A DNA stretch of 5,812 bases, taken from contig DXNX01000158.1 of NCBI GenBank assembly GCA_019413245.1, positions 1 to 5,812 of the forward strand. The letters are read 5' to 3'. Positions 4,954-5,812 of this stretch are shown here, piece by piece. Each line of letters opens with the position of its first letter. The stretch's first letter is position 1. The DNA is from Oscillospiraceae bacterium. Lineage in GTDB: Bacteria; Bacillota; Clostridia; Oscillospirales; Ruminococcaceae. Position numbers and translations under genes: made by a program. The notes under the pieces were generated by a model, which saw nothing but the letters and a program-made list of their open reading frames with translations, was not told the DNA's origin and did no database searches.

Positions 4954-5007
4954 GTCTTTGGGCCTCTTTGTGGAGAGCTTTTTGGGCAATATGACAAAGG
5001 TCCGCAG

Positions 5008-5036
5008 TTGACGCCCCCGCCGGACGGTGGTAGGAT
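5008..5036 (+). promoter_or_regulatory. Promoter of the alpha/beta-hydrolase gene
   Basis: TTGACG (5008-5013, 5/6), a 17-bp spacer and TAGGAT (5031-5036, 4/6) on the plus strand predict a start near 5043. That gives a leader of about 47 nt ahead of the ATG at 5090. The region 4957-5007 between this promoter and the pyr promoter shows nothing else I can name. Confidence 0.6.
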
Positions 5037-5089
5037 GGAAGGAAATGCCGGCAGCACCGCCGCCGGGCCCGGAGAAGGAGTTGTTTTGC

Positions 5090-5644
5090 ATGGGTTGCAC
5101 CAAAAAAATCGTTGTTGTCTTTCCCGGCAGGGGGTATTCCTGTTCCACCGGTCTGCTGGCCGACGGCATCCTCCGCTGGCGGGAGCTGGGGTACGAAGTT
5201 CTTCCCCTGGATTTTTCGGAAGTGCCGTTCAAACAGATCGAAACCTTTGCCGAAGCCTTCGACCGGGCCGAAGCCTGTGCCATGAAACAGCTGGCAGACG
5301 TGGACCTGTCCGGCTGCGAGGACCTGGTGTTTTTTGCCAAGAGCCTGGGCACGGTGGCGGCAGCCCGGTGCGCTGCCAATCTGGGTCTGCGCCCCCGGAT
5401 GCTGCCCCTGACGCCTCTACCCGAAACGCTGGACCTGACAAAACTGGGCGACCGGGTCATGGGGATGGTCGTGGGGACCAACGACCGGTATGTGGATTGG
5501 CACCGGATCCGGGCTTTCTGCGCCGAACGTTCCCTCCCCTGCCTTGTGTGCGAGGGGGTCGGGCACTCTCTGGCAGACCCCAACGACAAAGCACGCACCG
5601 AGACCATCCGGCAGCAGGTGCTGGCCCTGTGCCGTCCGCTGTGA
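5090..5644 (+). CDS. Small alpha/beta-hydrolase-like protein, substrate unknown
   Basis: The product is 184 aa, probably cytosolic; no signal peptide or membrane segment is seen. The order of motifs fits a small alpha/beta hydrolase. A first strand and glycine loop read KKIVVVFPGRGYS (5-17). The nucleophile elbow is FAKSLGT with Ser85 (82-88), where the usual first Gly of G-x-S-x-G is Ala. A candidate acid is Asp132 in VVGTNDRYV (127-135), and a candidate catalytic His is His159 in GVGHSL (156-161). The spacing suits a Ser-Asp-His triad. The protein lacks a lid domain and is short for the superfamily, so the substrate cannot be guessed. The ATG at 5090-5092 has AAGGAG at 5075-5080 with a 9-nt gap; the frame is open from 5027 but the extra 21 residues look non-coding. 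It is divergent from the pyr operon and single, with a terminator downstream. A role in pyrimidine metabolism is not supported. Confidence 0.8.
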   Translation: MGCTKKIVVVFPGRGYSCSTGLLADGILRWRELGYEVLPLDFSEVPFKQIETFAEAFDRAEACAMKQLADVDLSGCEDLVFFAKSLGTVAAARCAANLGLRPRMLPLTPLPETLDLTKLGDRVMGMVVGTNDRYVDWHRIRAFCAERSLPCLVCEGVGHSLADPNDKARTETIRQQVLALCRPL

Positions 5645-5647
5645 CCT

Positions 5648-5668
5648 CTTATATATCTTATATATAAG
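5648..5668. repeat. AT-rich tandem 9-mer and 12-bp palindrome after the hydrolase gene
   Basis: CTTATATAT occurs twice head to tail (5648-5656 and 5657-5665). The second copy extends into the perfect palindrome CTTATATATAAG (5657-5668). It begins 4 nt after the hydrolase stop codon. The function is unknown. It could be a protein-binding site, or simple AT-rich sequence at a gene boundary. Confidence 0.4.
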
Positions 5669-5690
5669 TAGGAGAACAGAATCAGGCATG

Positions 5691-5727
5691 TAAAAACCCC
5701 GCCGTCCGGTAACGGACAGCGGGGTTC
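5691..5727 (-). terminator. Intrinsic terminator between convergent genes, probably bidirectional
   Basis: AACCCCGC (5695-5702), a C/A mismatch, and GTCCG (5704-5708) pair with CGGAC (5713-5717) and GCGGGGTT (5719-5726) around a GTAA loop. Read on the minus strand, the stem ends in TTTTTA, a proper U-tract, so it best serves the gene ending at 5751. Read on the plus strand the tail is CATTTGATTCTTTG, a poorer but T-rich stretch. It may therefore also stop transcription of the hydrolase gene ending at 5644. Confidence 0.85.
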
Positions 5728-5750
5728 ATTTGATTCTTTGGTTAGGCGAA

Positions 5751-5812
5751 TCAGTTTTCCTTCATCTTAGCGAAGCACTCGCTGCAGTAGACCGGACGGT
5801 CCTCACGAGGCT
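5751..5812 (-). CDS. C-terminal end of a zinc-ribbon-like protein (cut by window edge)
   Basis: Only the last 19 codons and the stop (TGA, 5751-5753) are in the window; the start is beyond the right edge. The tail reads PREDRPVYCSECFAKMKEN. The DRPVYCSECF segment with a C-x-x-C pair resembles the second half of the zinc-ribbon found at the C terminus of small clostridial zinc-binding proteins, where an earlier C-x-x-C would complete the metal site. The upstream half is not visible, so the family call is tentative. The gene is convergent with the hydrolase gene and is followed by the terminator at 5691-5727. Confidence 0.65.
   Translation of the reverse strand, partial: PREDRPVYCSECFAKMKEN

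Noticed and set aside
5027..5089. Longer start for the hydrolase gene
   Set aside because: The added residues are Pro-rich, lack homology-like motifs and include part of the promoter -10. AAGGAG points to the ATG at 5090.
4903..5607. 234-codon minus-strand frame opposite the hydrolase gene
   Set aside because: It has no SD, an Arg/Ser-rich translation, and would run through the pyr promoter. The plus-strand gene has the family motifs.
1..5812. CRISPR arrays, tRNA or rRNA genes, insertion sequences, attachment sites
   Set aside because: No regularly spaced repeats, tRNA cloverleaf signatures, transposase motifs or terminal inverted repeats were seen.

Overview
The window looks like a chromosomal segment from a GC-rich member of the Clostridia. 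An Oscillospiraceae or Faecalibacterium-like bacterium is my guess; it rests on codon use, family types and gene order, and no taxonomic marker is present. Almost all of it is a de novo pyrimidine (UMP) biosynthesis operon on the minus strand. In transcription order it runs: leader region (about 4893 to 4684), pyrC (dihydroorotase), pyrF (OMP decarboxylase, group 2), pyrK and pyrD (the two subunits of the NAD-linked class 1B dihydroorotate dehydrogenase), an internal promoter region (794-935), pyrE (orotate phosphoribosyltransferase) and the first 58 codons of carA (carbamoyl-phosphate synthase small subunit), which runs off the left edge. Four of the six UMP pathway steps are complete here and CarA starts the first. 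Aspartate transcarbamoylase (pyrB/pyrI) and carB are not in the window.

The genes are tightly packed. pyrF/pyrK overlap by 20 nt and pyrK/pyrD by 8 nt. pyrK starts with GTG and pyrD with TTG, each behind a strong Shine-Dalgarno lying inside the preceding gene. This suggests translational coupling of the two dehydrogenase subunits.

The most interesting part is the leader upstream of pyrC. A near-consensus promoter (TTGACA, 17 bp, TAGAAT) is followed by a strong Shine-Dalgarno and a 29-codon leader ORF. That ORF contains U6 tracts, and its TGA stop overlaps the first base of a perfect 9-bp terminator stem followed by a U-tract. The leader SD and start codon are enclosed by a long stem with a perfect 10-bp core. 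The layout resembles UTP-sensing, translation-coupled attenuation as known for enterobacterial pyrBI. It does not resemble the PyrR-type attenuator usual in Gram-positive bacteria, and I see no convincing PyrR-binding loop. This is an inference from sequence.

A second regulatory island between pyrD and pyrE holds a good minus-strand promoter, a perfect 7-1-7 palindrome over its -35 box, and an overlapping plus-strand promoter pointing antisense into pyrD. It shares a 12/13-match AT-rich element with the pyrC promoter region.

To the right, divergently transcribed, is a small alpha/beta-hydrolase-like protein (5090-5644, plus) with its own promoter. A terminator hairpin at 5691-5727 separates it from the C-terminal end of a convergent minus-strand gene (5751-5812) encoding a zinc-ribbon-like tail.
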